A stretch of DNA of 64,000 nt, from the NCBI RefSeq assembly GCF_004349145.1, contig NZ_SMFO01000004.1, positions 186,001 to 250,000 on the forward strand. The letters run 5' to 3'. The position numbers and the translations under genes are program-made. Numbering within the stretch: the stretch's first letter is position 1; each line of letters begins with the position of its first letter. The stretch is from Flavobacterium hiemivividum. Lineage in GTDB: Bacteria; Bacteroidota; Bacteroidia; Flavobacteriales; Flavobacteriaceae. The notes beneath the pieces were generated by a model, which was not told the DNA's origin, ran no database searches, and saw only the letters and a list, made by a program, of their open reading frames with translations. Shown here one piece after another: positions 1 to 8,322 of the stretch.

Positions 1-279
1 GCCCACTAAGGTTGCGATTCCCATTGCTTCCATCATTTCTTCTTTGGTTACCCCAATTTTATGACTGGTTTCTAAATGGTATTTTACACAATCGTCACAA
101 CGAAGTACAGCCGAAGCCACTAAACCTAGTAGTTCTTTGGTTTTTACATCAAGAGCACCGGCAGCATACGCATTAGTGTCTAGGTTGAAAATACGTTTCA
201 CTATTTTGTTGTTGTCAGCCAGTAATTTTTCGTTCATTCGAGAACGATATTCATTAAATTCTTCGATAATATCAGCCAT
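1..279 (-). CDS. Carboxymuconolactone decarboxylase / AhpD-like family protein (partial, C-terminus off window)
   Basis: Reading the minus strand from an ATG at 277-279 gives an open frame of about 93 residues that runs off the left edge. It begins MADIIEEFNEYRSRMNEK and holds the motif RCDDCVKYHLE, the CxxC plus nearby His arrangement of the AhpD/CMD fold. The EEMMEAMGIA helix that follows is also typical. Family members are small helical proteins with redox-active cysteines or decarboxylase-like activity; the substrate cannot be told from sequence. The start lies 2 bases after the tatC stop, so it is almost certainly the third gene of the kpsF-type/tatC operon. The C-terminus is missing only because of the window edge. 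Confidence 0.85.
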   Translation of the reverse strand, partial: MADIIEEFNEYRSRMNEKLLADNNKIVKRIFNLDTNAYAAGALDVKTKELLGLVASAVLRCDDCVKYHLETSHKIGVTKEEMMEAMGIATLVG

Positions 280-281
280 AA

Positions 282-1088
282 TTATTCTTTTTTATTTTTA
301 GATACAAATACTGAGATAAAGATACTTGCTTCGTAGATTAGTAGCATTGGGATTGCAACAATAGTTTGACTTACTACATCTGGAGGTGTTACGATCGCGG
401 CGATAATAAGTACAAGTACAATTGCATATTTTCTATATGTTCTTAGGAAAGCTGGGCTTACTAAACCTAGTTTTGTTAAGAAATAGATGATAATGGGAAG
501 TTCGAAAAACAGTCCGCTCGCCAACACGGATGTTTTTACCATTCCGATATAAGATTCTAGTGTAAACTGATTTAGTACAATGTCACTGACTGTAAAGGTC
601 GAAACAAAGTTTATTGACATGGGAATAACCACAAAATAGCCAAATATGACTCCGAAAAAGAAAAGTAGCGAAGAGAAAAAGATAAATACTTTGGCATTTT
701 TCTTCTCGTTCATATATAAGGCCGGACTAATAAACTTCCAGATTTCGTATAAGATATAAGGGAAGCTTAAAATAAATCCTGCAAGAATACAAACCCAAAT
801 AAATACATTTACCTGTCCTTCCATTGAGGTATTCTGAATGATGAAGGGCATTTCGGTGATGCAAATATTGTCTGCGAAGCCCAAAGAATGCGATAGCTCG
901 CAGAAAAATTGATAGGTAAAAAATGTAGGTCTTGTAGGTCCAAATATTATAGTATCGAACAAAAAGCCACTAAAAAAATAAGTGGCGATAGCCATAATAA
1001 TTATTGCGATCGTGCTGCGTACTAGTAACCATCTTAAATCTTCAAGATGATCTAAAAACGACATTTCGTTTTGATTTTTTTTTGCCAT
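282..1088 (-). CDS. tatC: Sec-independent (twin-arginine) protein translocase subunit TatC
   Basis: This 268-residue inner-membrane protein is the receptor part of the Tat system, which exports folded proteins bearing twin-arginine signals. The N-terminus carries the TatC signature FLDHLEDLRW (about residues 11-20), with the conserved acidic residue used in signal-peptide recognition. It is followed by about six hydrophobic segments and the conserved FELPIIIYFLTKLG stretch near residue 195. The length is normal for Bacteroidota TatC. Its ATG overlaps the stop of the upstream isomerase gene by one base (TAATG), so translation is probably coupled. No tatA/tatB is visible here. A possible Tat client, the DUF1501 protein at 17962-19128, lies in the same window. 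Confidence 0.95.
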   Translation of the reverse strand: MAKKNQNEMSFLDHLEDLRWLLVRSTIAIIIMAIATYFFSGFLFDTIIFGPTRPTFFTYQFFCELSHSLGFADNICITEMPFIIQNTSMEGQVNVFIWVCILAGFILSFPYILYEIWKFISPALYMNEKKNAKVFIFFSSLLFFFGVIFGYFVVIPMSINFVSTFTVSDIVLNQFTLESYIGMVKTSVLASGLFFELPIIIYFLTKLGLVSPAFLRTYRKYAIVLVLIIAAIVTPPDVVSQTIVAIPMLLIYEASIFISVFVSKNKKE

Positions 1089-2053
1089 TATACTATTCCT
1101 TCTTTTAAAATATCGTGTAAATGTAAAACGCCTTTGTACTCGCCTTGATCAACTACCACTAATTGTGTGATGGAAAAATCTTCGAGAATATTCAATGCGT
1201 CAACAACCATATCTGTGGATTGAATTACTTTTGGATTTTTGGTCATAATGTCCTTCGCTGTCAACTCGGCAAAAGAATCTCTTTCATTCAACATTCTTCG
1301 AATATCACCGTCAGTTATAATTCCGATTACAATATCATTTTCAATAACGGCAGTAACACCTAGGCGTTTTTCGGAGATTTCGAAAATTACTTTTTTAATT
1401 GGCGCATCAGGAGAAACCATTGGTTTTAAAGTGTGTTCCAGCATGTCTTGCACTCGGAGTAATAGCTTTTTGCCCAAAGCACCGCCAGGATGATAAACGG
1501 CAAAATCTTCCGGTTTGAAGTTTCGCATTTCCATTAAGCAAACTGCAACAGCATCGCCCATTACTAATTGTGCGGTAGTGCTATTTGTAGGAGCGAGATT
1601 ATTAGGACAGGATTCGGCGTCAACAGTAGTGTTTAAAACAAAATCAGATCCTCTGGCAAGAAATGAAGTCATGTTTCCGGTGATGGCGATTAGTGTATTT
1701 CCAAAACGTTTTAGAAACGGGACAACGGCCTTTATCTCTGGACTGTTTCCGCTTTTTGAAATACAGATAATAATATCGTCATTTTGAAGCATTCCTAAGT
1801 CACCGTGAATGGCTTCGGAGGCATGAAGAAACATGGATGGTGTACCGGTAGAATTAAATGTGGCGACCATTTTTTGAGCAATGATTGCACTTTTTCCGAT
1901 CCCAGTTACGATTAATCTGCCTTTAGAATTATAGATTGCCTGCGTTGCATCTGCGAAATTTTCGTCTAGAAAATCAGTTAGTTTTGTAATTGACTCGCTT
2001 TCAGATAAAATGGTTTTTTTGGCTAGAGCCAATATGTTTTCTTTAGATATCAA
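1088..2053 (-). CDS. KpsF/GutQ-type D-arabinose-5-phosphate isomerase (Kdo pathway)
   Basis: It interconverts ribulose-5-phosphate and arabinose-5-phosphate, the first step toward Kdo for lipopolysaccharide. An N-terminal SIS sugar-isomerase domain (GIGKSAIIAQKM, about residues 51-62) is followed by two CBS domains (about residues 205-320, with the ITDGDIRRML motif). The open frame extends back to 2239, but that extra 62-residue N-terminus is unlike the family and would overlap recQ. A TTG at 2051-2053 (then ISKENILALAKK) gives 321 residues, the usual family length, and sits about 55 bases downstream of a TAAATTTG promoter box. The TTG start is an inference. It is the first gene of the operon with tatC. 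Whether it is KdsD or a capsule-linked paralogue cannot be told. Confidence 0.9.
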   Translation of the reverse strand: MISKENILALAKKTILSESESITKLTDFLDENFADATQAIYNSKGRLIVTGIGKSAIIAQKMVATFNSTGTPSMFLHASEAIHGDLGMLQNDDIIICISKSGNSPEIKAVVPFLKRFGNTLIAITGNMTSFLARGSDFVLNTTVDAESCPNNLAPTNSTTAQLVMGDAVAVCLMEMRNFKPEDFAVYHPGGALGKKLLLRVQDMLEHTLKPMVSPDAPIKKVIFEISEKRLGVTAVIENDIVIGIITDGDIRRMLNERDSFAELTAKDIMTKNPKVIQSTDMVVDALNILEDFSITQLVVVDQGEYKGVLHLHDILKEGIV

Positions 2054-2070
2054 AACAGAATGTTTAAAAT

Positions 2071-2100
2071 TTGTGAGTGTAAAAGAAAGTTGTATCTTTA
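2071..2100 (+). promoter_or_regulatory. Promoter of recQ (Bacteroidota type)
   Basis: TTG at 2071-2073, a 19-base spacer, then TATCTTTA at 2093-2100, one base off the TAnnTTTG consensus. It lies about 40 bases before the recQ ATG and overlaps the 5' leader of the divergent isomerase gene. Confidence 0.5.
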
Positions 2101-2107
2101 TATGGTG

Positions 2108-2115
2108 CAAATTTA
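2108..2115 (-). promoter_or_regulatory. -7 box of the kpsF-type/tatC operon promoter
   Basis: On the minus strand this reads TAAATTTG, a full match to TAnnTTTG, about 55 bases before the proposed TTG start at 2053. No well-spaced upstream TTG is visible, so the promoter call is tentative. Confidence 0.4.
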
Positions 2116-2138
2116 TACAAAATACCATATAATAAAGA

Positions 2139-4334
2139 ATGAATTCAAACGAAATTGATATCCATAAAGAATTAAAGAAATATTTTGGCTTTAGCCAATT
2201 TAAGGGGCTGCAGGAACAGGTTATTAAAAGTTTACTCAATAAGCAGAATACATTTGTAATTATGCCTACAGGCGGTGGGAAATCGCTCTGTTATCAACTG
2301 CCCGCTTTAGTTCAAGAAGGAACCGCTATTGTTGTTTCTCCTTTAATTGCTTTGATGAAAAACCAAGTTGATGCCATTAGAAGTTTATCTTCAGAAAAAG
2401 GTATTGCTCATGTTTTAAATTCATCCCTTACAAAAACCGAGATCGCTCAAGTTAAAAAGGATATTACTTCGGGTTTGACGAAGCTGTTGTATGTTGCTCC
2501 AGAATCGTTGACGAAAGAGGAAAATGTCAATTTCCTTAAAAACGTAACTATATCTTTTGTAGCCATTGATGAAGCTCATTGCATCTCTGAATGGGGGCAT
2601 GATTTTAGGCCGGAATACAGGAATCTAAAGAATATAATCAAGCAAATAGGAGACGTGCCCGTTATTGGTCTTACCGCTACGGCTACTCCAAAGGTGCAAG
2701 AAGATATTCTGAAAAACTTAGATATGTGTGATGCCACGACTTTTAAAGCGTCATTCAACAGGCCTAATCTTTATTATGAGGTACGCACAAAGACAAAAAA
2801 TATAGAATCAGATATCATTCGATTTATAAAACAGCACAAAGGAAAATCAGGAATCATCTATTGTCTTAGCCGTAAGAAAGTGGAGGCAGTGGCTCAAGTA
2901 TTGCAGGTAAACGGTATTAGTGCTGTGCCATACCATGCTGGATTAGATGCTAAAACGCGGGCAAAACATCAGGATATGTTTCTTATGGAAGATGTAGATG
3001 TGGTTGTGGCGACAATCGCGTTTGGAATGGGAATCGATAAACCGGATGTTCGTTTTGTGATTCATCATGATATTCCAAAATCACTCGAAAGTTATTATCA
3101 GGAAACAGGACGTGCCGGTAGGGATGGTGGAGAAGGACATTGTCTTGCTTACTATTCGTATAAAGATGTAGAGAAACTAGAAAAATTTATGTCTGGTAAA
3201 CCTGTGGCTGAACAGGAAATTGGTTTTGCTTTATTACAGGAAGTTGTTGCTTATGCAGAGACTTCGATGTCGAGAAGAAAATTTTTACTCCATTATTTTG
3301 GTGAAGAATTCGACAGTGCTACAGGTGAAGGTGCTGATATGGATGATAATATAAGAAATCCAAAAGTAAAAGTAGAAGCCAAAGACCAGGCAGTGAAATT
3401 GCTGCAAGTAGTAAGAGATACCAAGCATTTATATAAATCTAAAGAAATTGTTTTTACGCTAATCGGTAGAGTCAATGCGGTCATAAAAGCGCATAGAACC
3501 GACTCGCAATCATTTTTTGGATGCGGTGTAGCGTTTGACGAAAAATATTGGATGGCTTTATTGAGACAAGTTCTCGTAGAGGGTTATTTATCGAAAGATA
3601 TAGAAACTTATGGTATTGTAAAAATCACCGAGAAAGGATTGGCTTTTATTGAGAGTCCAAGCTCCTTTATGATGTCTGAAGATCATGAATACAATGAAGC
3701 TGGAGACGAAGCAATTGTAAGTGCGTCAAAATCTGCTGGAGCTATTGACGAAGTTTTGATGGGAATGCTACGTGATTTGCGTAAAAAAGCATCTAAGAAG
3801 TTGGGAGTGCCGCCATTTGTTATTTTCCAAGATCCTTCTTTAGAAGATATGGCTTTAAAATATCCTATTTCGGTGCAGGAGTTGATTAACATTCATGGAG
3901 TAGGAGAAGGAAAAGCGAAGAAATACGGTAGTGAATTTGTCGAATTAATAAATCGCTACGTAATAGATAATGAAATTGTGCGTCCAGATGATTTGGTTGT
4001 GAAATCGACTGGGCTTAATTCAGCCAATAAATTATATATAATACAAAACGTTGACAGAAAATTATCTTTGGATGATATCGCTAAGGCGAAAGGGTTGACG
4101 ATGGAAGCCTTACTTAAGGAAATGGAGCAAATTGTGTATTCAGGCACCAAGTTGAATATCGCATATTGGATTGACGATATGCTTGATGAGGACCAACAAG
4201 AGGAAATTCATGATTATTTTATGGAATCAAAAACCGATAAAATTGAAGATGCCTTGAAAGAATTTGAAGGTGACTATGATATTGATGAATTGCGCTTGAT
4301 GCGAATTAAATTCATTAGTGAAGTGGCTAATTAG
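2139..4334 (+). CDS. recQ: ATP-dependent DNA helicase RecQ (zinc-site cysteines absent)
   Basis: This is a 731-residue 3'-5' DNA helicase for recombination and replication-fork repair. Visible motifs are Walker A MPTGGGKS (residues 42-49), DEAH (144-147) followed by the RecQ aromatic-rich loop CISEWGHDFRPEY, and motif VI QETGRAGRDG (321-330). Winged-helix RQC and HRDC domains follow (HRDC about 540-600, with DLRKKASKKLG and HGVGEGKAKKYG). Between SRRKFLLHYFGEEF (378-391) and NPK (407-409), where E. coli RecQ has its zinc-binding cysteines, there is no cysteine. The first position is Ser rather than Cys, and the CxxC cluster is replaced by an acidic Gly/Asp-rich stretch. The C-terminal extension after HRDC (about 610-731) is typical of long Bacteroidota RecQs. 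It is divergent from the isomerase gene. Confidence 0.95.
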   Translation: MNSNEIDIHKELKKYFGFSQFKGLQEQVIKSLLNKQNTFVIMPTGGGKSLCYQLPALVQEGTAIVVSPLIALMKNQVDAIRSLSSEKGIAHVLNSSLTKTEIAQVKKDITSGLTKLLYVAPESLTKEENVNFLKNVTISFVAIDEAHCISEWGHDFRPEYRNLKNIIKQIGDVPVIGLTATATPKVQEDILKNLDMCDATTFKASFNRPNLYYEVRTKTKNIESDIIRFIKQHKGKSGIIYCLSRKKVEAVAQVLQVNGISAVPYHAGLDAKTRAKHQDMFLMEDVDVVVATIAFGMGIDKPDVRFVIHHDIPKSLESYYQETGRAGRDGGEGHCLAYYSYKDVEKLEKFMSGKPVAEQEIGFALLQEVVAYAETSMSRRKFLLHYFGEEFDSATGEGADMDDNIRNPKVKVEAKDQAVKLLQVVRDTKHLYKSKEIVFTLIGRVNAVIKAHRTDSQSFFGCGVAFDEKYWMALLRQVLVEGYLSKDIETYGIVKITEKGLAFIESPSSFMMSEDHEYNEAGDEAIVSASKSAGAIDEVLMGMLRDLRKKASKKLGVPPFVIFQDPSLEDMALKYPISVQELINIHGVGEGKAKKYGSEFVELINRYVIDNEIVRPDDLVVKSTGLNSANKLYIIQNVDRKLSLDDIAKAKGLTMEALLKEMEQIVYSGTKLNIAYWIDDMLDEDQQEEIHDYFMESKTDKIEDALKEFEGDYDIDELRLMRIKFISEVAN

Positions 4335-4339
4335 GAAGT

Positions 4340-6190
4340 TATCGGTTTTCAGTTTTCAGAGATTTTAGTGTTTGAAATACTGCTACTATTTGACTTTTGA
4401 AAATACTGATAAAATAGATCCGCAAACTTGTCCTTCTGACGATGGAGGAATCACAGCGTAGGTAAGTAGCTTGATGAGATTCTTCGTTCCTCAGAATGAC
4501 AAACTAGGTTTTAGTGTTCAGTGTTCAGTATTGAGAGATTTTGGTATCTGAAATACTGCTACTATTTGACTTTTGAGAATACTGATAAAATAGATTCGTA
4601 AACTTGTCCTTCTGACGATGGAGGAATCACAGCGTAGGTAAGTAATTTGATGAGATTCTTCGTTCCTCAGAATGACAAACTAGGTTTTAGTATTCAGTGT
4701 TCAGTTTGCAGTGTTCAGTATTGAGAGATTTAGCTGTCTGAAATGCTGCTACTATTTAACTTTTAAAAATACTGATAAAATAGATCCGCAAACTTCTCTT
4801 TCTGACGATGGAGGAATCACAGCGTAGGCAAGTAGTTTGATGAGATTCTTCGTTCCTCAGAATGACAAACTAGGTTTTAGTATTCAGTATTGAGAGATAT
4901 TGGTATCTGAAATACTGTTACTATTTGACTTTTGAGAATACTGATAAAATAGATTCGTAAGCTTGTCCTTCTGACGATGGAGGAATCACAGCGTAGGCAA
5001 GTAGTTTGATGAGATTCTTCGTTCCTTAGAATGACAAACTAGGTTTTAGTGTTCAGTGTTCAGTTTGCAATGTTCAGAATTGAGAGATATTGGTATCTGA
5101 AATACTGCTACTATTTGACTTTTGAGAATACTGATAAAATAGATTCGCAAACTTGTCTTTCTGACGGAGGAATCACAGCGTAGGTAAGTAGTTTGATGAG
5201 ATTCTTCGTTCCTCAGAATGACAAACTAGGTTTTAGTGTTCAGTTTGCAGTGTTCAGTATTGAGAGATATTGGTGTCTGAAATACTGCTACTATTTTACT
5301 TTTGAAAATACTGATAAAATAGATTCGTAAACTTGTCCTTCTGACGGAGGAAGAATCTTATTTACATGAGTTGTTTGATGAGATTCTTCGTTCCTCAGAA
5401 TGACAAACTAGGTTTTAGTGTTCAGTGTTCGGTTTGCAATGTTCAGAATTGAGAGATATTGGTGTCTGAAATACTGCTACTATTTGACTTTTAAAAATAC
5501 TGATAAAATAGATCCGCAAACTTGTCCTTCTGACGGAGGAAGAATCACCGTTAAGTGAGTAGTTTGATGAGATTCTTCGTTCCTCAGAATGACAAACTAG
5601 GTTTTAGTGTTCAGTGTTCGTTTTGCAGTGTTCAGTATTGAGAGATATTGGTATCTGAAATACTGTTACTATTTGACTTTTGAGAATACTGATAAAATAG
5701 ATTAGTAAGCTTGTCCTTCTGACGGAGGAAGAGTTTTATTTACGTGAGTAGTTTGATGAGATTCTTCGTTCCTCAGAATGACAAACTGGGTTTTAGTATT
5801 CAGTGTTCGGTTTGCAATGTTCAGTATTGAGAGCTATTGGTATCTGAAATACTGCTACTATTTGACTTTTGAGAATACTGATAAAATAAATTCGTAAACT
5901 TGTCCTTCTGACGATGGAGGAATCACAGCGTAGGTAAGTAGTTTGATGAGATTCTTCGTTCCTCAGAATGACAAACTAGGTTTTAGTGTTCAGTGTTCGG
6001 TTTGCAGTGTTCAGTATTGAGAGATATTGGTATCTGAAATATTGCTACTATTTGACTTTTGAAAATACTGATAAAATAGATTCGTAAACTTGTTCTTCTG
6101 ACAGAGAAAGAATCTTATTTACATGAGTAGTTTGATGAGATTCTTCGTTCCTCAGAATGACAAACTAGGTTTTAGTGTTCAGTTTGCAGA
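4340..6190. repeat. Ten-copy tandem array of ~169-190 bp REP-like units
   Basis: The core gagattcttcgttcct recurs at 4476, 4652, 4842, 5011, 5198, 5380, 5569, 5758, 5948 and 6137, all in the same direction, with spacings of 169-190 bases. Each unit holds a left arm (ttgtccttctgacg... then gaggaa) and a right arm (gattcttcgttcctcagaat) that form an imperfect inverted repeat of about 25 bases around a 25-30 base loop. Between hairpins lie a variable number of gttcagt-like short repeats and a conserved segment with tgaaatactgctactattt. The array has no credible ORF and fills the whole gap between recQ and the 82-residue gene. The arms resemble REP-type repeats that I remember as common in Flavobacteria. 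Confidence 0.9.
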
Positions 6191-6205
6191 GATACTGACC
6201 ACTGT

Positions 6206-6454
6206 TTACTGCTCACTTTCCTCATAGACTTGTCCGCGGTGCGGTTTCAGGGCATCACGAACTTGAATCATGTTTTCATCAGTAACGACCATAAAGGCAA
6301 TCGCTTGCATTTCGCCTTGAATTTCAAACCCCGTGATGTTTAGTGGTAATTTTTTAATCGCGATGTATTCTTTTAAGTGAATTTCGTGATGCTCCGCTGT
6401 TTTTGCGGAAGCAGGTCCACGAAAGTCCCATATTAATTTTATTTGTCTCGACAT
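6206..6454 (-). CDS. Small conserved hypothetical protein (82 aa)
   Basis: I do not recognise a characterised family. The open frame extends to 6541, but the ATG at 6452-6454 (MSRQIKLIWDFRGPASAKTAEHH) is preferred: it gives a compact soluble protein, and a promoter (TTG-N21-TAACTTTG, minus strand) sits just upstream of it. The longer version would start inside that promoter. The protein has a His-rich patch (AEHHEIHLKEY), a central IKKLPLNITGFEIQGE segment and a C-terminus rich in charged residues. The alternation of beta-like and helical stretches suggests a small alpha/beta fold, perhaps of ferredoxin type. It is monocistronic, ends at the edge of the repeat array, and is divergent from the FAD dehydrogenase. 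Confidence 0.75.
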   Translation of the reverse strand: MSRQIKLIWDFRGPASAKTAEHHEIHLKEYIAIKKLPLNITGFEIQGEMQAIAFMVVTDENMIQVRDALKPHRGQVYEESEQ

Positions 6455-6480
6455 GCCTCGTTTGTGTAAGTTTAATGAAG

Positions 6481-6512
6481 CAAAGTTACAAAGTTTAGAA
6501 GACGAAAAACAA
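6481..6512 (-). promoter_or_regulatory. Promoter of the 82-aa gene
   Basis: On the minus strand, TTG (6512-6510), a 21-base spacer, then TAACTTTG (6488-6481) about 27 bases before the ATG at 6454. It decides the start of this gene. Confidence 0.55.
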
Positions 6513-6551
6513 ATACCGCCAAAACAAACATTCAAATCCACTTCAAAATAC

Positions 6552-6559
6552 TATTTTTG
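6552..6559 (+). promoter_or_regulatory. -7 box upstream of the FAD-dependent dehydrogenase
   Basis: TATTTTTG fully matches TAnnTTTG and lies about 57 bases before the ATG at 6616. No good -33 TTG is seen. Confidence 0.4.
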
Positions 6560-6615
6560 CACTTTGTTTTTCGATGAAAAGCAAGTAAAAAAATCACCGT
6601 TTTATCACTTAAGAA

Positions 6616-8190
6616 ATGCCTCAAGAACACCTATTACAAGTATCTCCAGAAATTGCCGCAAATGAAATGTTGCTAAAAGAGCACCTTGGAAAATTATTAA
6701 AGAATTCTCCGAAAGAGATTCAGCATGTTTTCATTTTAAAGCGTTCTATTGATGCGCGTCAAAAAGCCATTAAAATCAATCTGAAAGTAAAGGTGTATTT
6801 GAAAGGAGAGCCTTTGGAAGAAAATAAAATTCAACTTCCTGATTATGGAAATGTGGCCACTTCTCAAGAAGTAATTGTTGTAGGTGCTGGACCAGCAGGA
6901 CTTTTTGCTGCTTTACAGCTTATTGAATTGGGCTTAAAGCCAATAGTAATCGAAAGAGGAAAAGACGTGCGTGGCCGTCGTCGTGACTTGAAGGCAATCA
7001 ATGTTGATCATCTTGTAAACGACGATTCTAATTATTGTTTTGGTGAAGGTGGAGCAGGAACTTATTCTGATGGAAAATTATACACGAGATCCAAAAAAAG
7101 AGGAGATGTACTCCGTATTTTAGAGTTATTTGTGGCTTATGGTGCTACTCCAGATATTTTAGTGGAAGCACATCCGCACATTGGAACTAATAAATTACCC
7201 CAAATTATTCAGGATATTCGGGAGAAAATCATTGAATGTGGCGGCGAAGTTTTATTTGAAACTCGAGTTACTGATATTTTAATAAAAAATAATGAAGTGG
7301 AGGGGATCGTAACTCAAAAAGGAGATACGATTTTAGCAAATAAAATGATTTTGGCCACTGGACATTCTGCCAGAGATATTTTCGAATTATTAGATAGAAA
7401 AAAAATATTTATAGAGGCCAAAGCTTTTGCTTTAGGTGTTAGAGCCGAGCATCCTCAATCCTTAATTGATAGTATTCAATACAGCTGTGATTATCGTGGC
7501 GCGCTATTGCCACCGGCTCCTTATAGTATTGTAAAGCAAGTGGGCGGTAGAGGAATGTATTCTTTCTGCATGTGTCCTGGAGGCGTGATTGCACCTTGTG
7601 CGACGAGTCCTGGAGAAGTAGTCACTAACGGTTGGTCTCCATCAAAAAGGGATCAGGCGACAGCAAACTCAGGAATTGTAGTTGAATTAAAATTAGAAGA
7701 TTTTAAGCCATTTGCTAAATTTGGCGCTCTTGCTGGAATGGAGTTTCAAAAAAGCATCGAACAAAAAGCATGGCAGCTGGCTGGGGAATCTCAAAAAGTA
7801 CCAGCGCAAAGAATGATCGATTTTACGCAAAGTAAAGTTTCTTCAGAAATTCCGAAAACATCTTATGTTCCCGGAACTACATCAGTAGAAATGGGTGAAG
7901 TTTTTCCAGGATTTTTAACTCAGATATTAAGAGAAGGATTTTCTGAATTTGGGAAATCGATGCGTGGCTATTTGACTAATGATGCGATATTACACGCACC
8001 GGAATCAAGAACATCGTCGCCAGTACGAATTCCAAGAGACCCAATTTCTTATGAGCACCTGCAAATAAAAGGATTGTATCCTTGTGGCGAAGGAGCTGGT
8101 TATGCGGGCGGAATCATTTCGGCAGCTATTGATGGTGAGAAATGTGCCCTGATGATTGGAGAAAATTTAAACAAAAAAACCTCGATTTAG
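6616..8190 (+). CDS. NAD(P)/FAD-dependent oxidoreductase (uncharacterised FAD-dehydrogenase family)
   Basis: This is a 524-residue flavoprotein. An N-terminal domain (about 1-80, with LKRSIDARQKAIKINLKV) precedes a Rossmann FAD-binding motif VVGAGPAGLFAAL (about 88-100). Family features further on are GEGGAGTYSDGKLYTR (about 140-160), the CMCPGG segment (about 317-322), and a C-terminal LYPCGEGAGYAGGI loop (about 491-504). This matches the COG2509-like dehydrogenases, found widely in bacteria and plastids and lacking a firm substrate. It is probably cytoplasmic, with no signal peptide. It is monocistronic, with its own promoter box and a strong terminator that overlaps the stop codon. The start gives a normal family N-terminus. 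Confidence 0.9.
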   Translation: MPQEHLLQVSPEIAANEMLLKEHLGKLLKNSPKEIQHVFILKRSIDARQKAIKINLKVKVYLKGEPLEENKIQLPDYGNVATSQEVIVVGAGPAGLFAALQLIELGLKPIVIERGKDVRGRRRDLKAINVDHLVNDDSNYCFGEGGAGTYSDGKLYTRSKKRGDVLRILELFVAYGATPDILVEAHPHIGTNKLPQIIQDIREKIIECGGEVLFETRVTDILIKNNEVEGIVTQKGDTILANKMILATGHSARDIFELLDRKKIFIEAKAFALGVRAEHPQSLIDSIQYSCDYRGALLPPAPYSIVKQVGGRGMYSFCMCPGGVIAPCATSPGEVVTNGWSPSKRDQATANSGIVVELKLEDFKPFAKFGALAGMEFQKSIEQKAWQLAGESQKVPAQRMIDFTQSKVSSEIPKTSYVPGTTSVEMGEVFPGFLTQILREGFSEFGKSMRGYLTNDAILHAPESRTSSPVRIPRDPISYEHLQIKGLYPCGEGAGYAGGIISAAIDGEKCALMIGENLNKKTSI

Positions 8191-8210
8191 TCTTAAATCG
8201 AGGTTTTTTT
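8174..8210 (+). terminator. Rho-independent terminator after the FAD dehydrogenase
   Basis: Near-perfect hairpin: arm aaaaaacctcgattta (8174-8189), 3-base loop, arm ttaaatcgagg plus a T-run to 8210. The left arm lies within the last codons of the gene. Confidence 0.85.
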
Positions 8211-8322
8211 GTTGTTTTTATTTTATTGCGGAGGTATGCTATTTTAGGAGTGAGTTGTTCTTAACTTTTGCGATAGCGTACAATCGTTCAAATTTTCGAT
8301 TATCCTAAATTCATAAACTTGC

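Noticed and set aside
2054..2239. N-terminal extension of the KpsF-type isomerase ORF
   Set aside because: The 62 extra residues are hydrophobic and unlike the family, and they overlap the recQ start and both promoters.
4340..6190. CRISPR-like array (regular repeats)
   Set aside because: Units are long (169-190 bases) and the intervening segments are themselves conserved, so there are no unique spacers; no cas genes are near.
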